Under the pieces are notes generated by a model. The model was not told the DNA's origin. It worked only from the letters and a program-made list of their open reading frames with translations, and ran no database searches. A program made the translations under genes and the position numbers. A stretch of DNA of 64,000 bases from Anthopleura xanthogrammica. Taxonomy: Eukaryota > Cnidaria > Anthozoa > Actiniaria > Actiniidae. The DNA lies in the NCBI GenBank assembly GCA_964019055.1, contig OZ025214.1, positions 10,987,101-11,051,100 of the forward strand. Reading direction: 5' to 3'. Position 1 is the first letter of the stretch; every line of letters starts with the position of its first letter. This document shows, piece by piece, positions 61,539 through 64,000 of the stretch.

Positions 61539-64000
61539 GAGTGAATGTCTGTAAAAATCGAAGAAAATCCGTGAAATCGCGGACACGGTCAATAAATGGA
61601 TTTGGCTCATATTTTGTGTATAGATAGTGCTAGGTGCCAAATACACACCAATGAGTTTAGTTTTTCAAAATATCTTATTAAACGGGAAAAATCGAAGAAA
61701 AACTGCATGAGCCAAAACAGGTCAATTTTCGCTGCCAGCGAACTTCAAATTAGGCTCACTTTTGTTCACTCTCCTGGAACTTTGTGATGCATCCGAAAAA
61801 AATCTAAGGGTACACGTCCATATATTAGTCTTTCCTTAATCGAAAAGCAGTTTTTGTTTTTGCCTCAGCATTTTTCCTATTTTTTGTAGACCACATAAGT
61901 ATACTGTACTCGCTACTTTTCAGTATGAAAGTCCGCTACAAGCTCAAAATCAGCAAAAAATAATATATGTGGTAGTGCCTCAAAACTTCCAACTTTTTTT
62001 TCACACAATCCCGAAAGATTGTTCTTTGATTCTGTGGTTTTATTTTTTGGGCTTTTTTCGTTTTCTTGAGCTGAGCGCCGAACGAACTTCTGCTAAATTC
62101 ACTAGTGTCAGAACCGATTATCCACAGGTAGCCCATGCAGAGAAAACGAAACATTTAAGCAACTTTTGGAAATCTAAGTATTTTCTAATACTTTCTTCTA
62201 AAAATTCTAGTTTTATAATCGTAGTTTCAGAGTATTGATGTGTTGACTTTTTCTTGGGTATCTATGTCTGAGTAATGGATCTGTTATATTAAAGGCGTAT
62301 AGGCTGGACGAGAAATCATGTTATTCTGTTATCGGCTCATGAAATCTACATCGACTTAAATAAACAAACGCGGTACTAAATAAAGCTGAATTAAATTGAA
62401 CGTTCAAAAATGTAAAGTGATTTATAGGAATATATCTGAAGTATAGTATGTTATATTAATACTCACTTGAAAGTGTCAGGCTTGTTTTAGGTTTAAGATG
62501 CGCCGACATAATCTGCGCGATACTGATCGGCTGTCTGCCTTGAATATATTCAGTTTTTAAACCGAGTCGTGCATACTCTATACGAAGAAACGACAATATC
62601 CAGGTCAAAAATGGTTTAGAGAAGATGTTCAAATAGAATCTTGAACTGTGCATGAACATTCCTCTACAATCTTCGTGAGTCGTGTAATGTAAGGCTCTTT
62701 TATCTTTCGAGTGATGTCTGAAATATCCACTTCCAGGTCAACACATACACTGCGTAAGATATCCACCTTCAAGGTCACTAGTTTATTACGATGGACAAGG
62801 TCACAAATATTGAAACCTGATGACAATATTGGATGTTGAAGAGAAACCTCTTTCATAATATCAACGCAAAGAAAAGAATGGTGAGATTCGGTTTCGGGTG
62901 CAATGTCATCCTGAACCATAATTTGCTGCGCATCTTGATTTTTTGCCGGAAATAGATTGGTTATTAAGCAATCGCTTCTTTGTAGCAACACGGCTAAAGA
63001 AACCAGTGAAGTTAGTACTTCGTTGGGTGAAAACATACGTGCCCCATTGTGGTCTCTCAGCGTAGCCATTGCTCTTGATACGTCACGAGGGTCTGCTTTC
63101 ATCCCACTGTCTTCTCCCAATTGAAACTGTTCAAACAAGAACTTGGTTTGTTTTTCTGAAAAACGCGTTTTCTTTGATGTTGTCTTTAAGGCCCAGCCCA
63201 TTGGAAAGACCGCTGTTAAATTGAAACACTCTTCTGCTTCAGTCTGGACACTAGGAACGCGGCCTCGTCCTTCTTTCAACATAGAAGCATACTTTTTTCT
63301 AGCTTTATCATACAAGATCTCTTGTTCAGGTAACCTCTTATGCTTTCCTATGTCCAGGTGTGCCTGGAGGGATGAAAAACGGTTGTAGGCCTTTACACAT
63401 CCTTCTTTAGGACACAAGAAAAGAGAGCCTTTCTCTTCTTCTTCGATGTCATCTTGATTTTGTTTCTTAGGAGCAGTTGAACAATCTTGATCTGCTCTAG
63501 ACCTTTTAACATATCTTTGCCTTATGGTTCTGAACATTGACGCGTCATTTTCTTTCGGAGCTGGCTTCGCCAATACCTCTAGCATTTCTGGTTCCTTCAT
63601 TCCTTCAATCTTTGACTACGGTATCAATTTACCCTTGCCCACATTGAATGCTCTCCAGACCCGTAGTCCAGATTCCTCATACTCGAAATTGTTGAGTAAA
63701 CTAATCCCCTCTAATTTCATGGACAAAGTGCTGCATGTTGGTGTAACAGCAACAAAACTCGCTCTTACTCCAATCGCACGCTGACCAGATTCAATGGCAG
63801 TTTTCAACTGAAGGGCATTAGTAACATCGTGGTCTTCATTCACGTACATCTCCCTTGATTGTTGCTGCTTGACGGTCACATACATCCTTTCCGCCTTGGG
63901 GGTCTGAAAAGTCATTCCGCACTACAGTAACTCCCACAGCTTCACCTGCCAGCTTGGCTGAAATGATCGTAGTTCCACTGTGATAACAACCTGCGTTATC
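61539..64000 (-). mobile_element. Second Kolobok-type element, left end and decayed body, runs off the window
   Basis: TTAA at 61535-61538 is followed by GAGTGAATGTCTGTAAAAAT, matching the end type at 48396. From 62629 the interior encodes, on the minus strand, a transposase related to that of the first element. The right end lies outside the window. Confidence 0.7.
62629..64000 (-). pseudogene. Broken Kolobok-type transposase, 3' part
   Basis: Read from the right edge, the frame starts at DNAGCYHSG and continues through DPQGGKDVCDRQAA, equivalent to residues 722-770 of the intact copy. A frameshift near 63850 moves it to a second frame, a single in-frame TAG at 63616-63618 interrupts it, and a long frame then covers the C2H2 finger (C-P-x3-GC ... 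H ... H) and the first half of the homeodomain-like block. Near 63010 another shift moves the FFSR part to a different frame, and the C-terminal tail is back in the first frame afterwards. There is no intron where the intact copy has intron 6. It should not make a working transposase. Confidence 0.75.

Overview
The window is AT-rich animal DNA, most likely from an anthozoan cnidarian (sea anemone or coral). Three things point there: a small secreted six-cysteine peptide gene of the anemone BDS/Toxin_4 type, a local cluster of leucine-rich-repeat GPCR genes with 72-base LRR exons, and intron-rich genes embedded in abundant DNA transposons, MITEs, tRNA-like SINEs and 5'-truncated LINEs. Nothing bacterial or viral was recognised.

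Layout. 1-11 kb holds a Kolobok-type transposon (1176-10342, TTAA on both sides). It carries an apparently intact seven-exon transposase gene on the minus strand and a very long inverted repeat that continues 172 bases outside the element. 11-13.5 kb holds a LINE fragment and a tandem duplication. 14.1-24.0 kb is LRR-GPCR gene A (minus). 25.4-34.1 kb is LRR-GPCR gene B (plus), whose 5' end is duplicated. 37.9-41.8 kb is LRR-GPCR gene C (plus). 42.8-47.3 kb is a pogo-like element with a Kolobok-type foldback element nested in it. 48.4-53.1 kb is another long-armed TTAA element with a MITE nested in one arm. 53.3-58.3 kb holds repeats and a broken exon of a toxin-like gene. 60.0-61.3 kb is the intact two-exon toxin-like peptide gene. 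From 61.5 kb to the right edge runs a second, decayed Kolobok-type element with a broken transposase.

The three GPCR genes share one architecture: a Met micro-exon, a signal peptide plus cysteine-rich cap exon, two 72-base LRR exons and a long last exon encoding a third LRR-like segment, a cysteine-containing linker and seven helices. Joined at the splice sites I read, each stays open from ATG to stop (594, 594 and 589 residues). A and C also share their 5' leader. They look like recent duplicates of a class A receptor of the LGR/relaxin-receptor or GRL101 kind; the ligand is unknown. The toxin-like gene has a truncated inverted relative about 6.8 kb away. Most remaining sequence is transposon-derived, and paired arms or duplicated units show several insertion events with a matching empty site. 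All exon joins, family names and percent-like statements come from reading the sequence by eye, with no alignment or database search.
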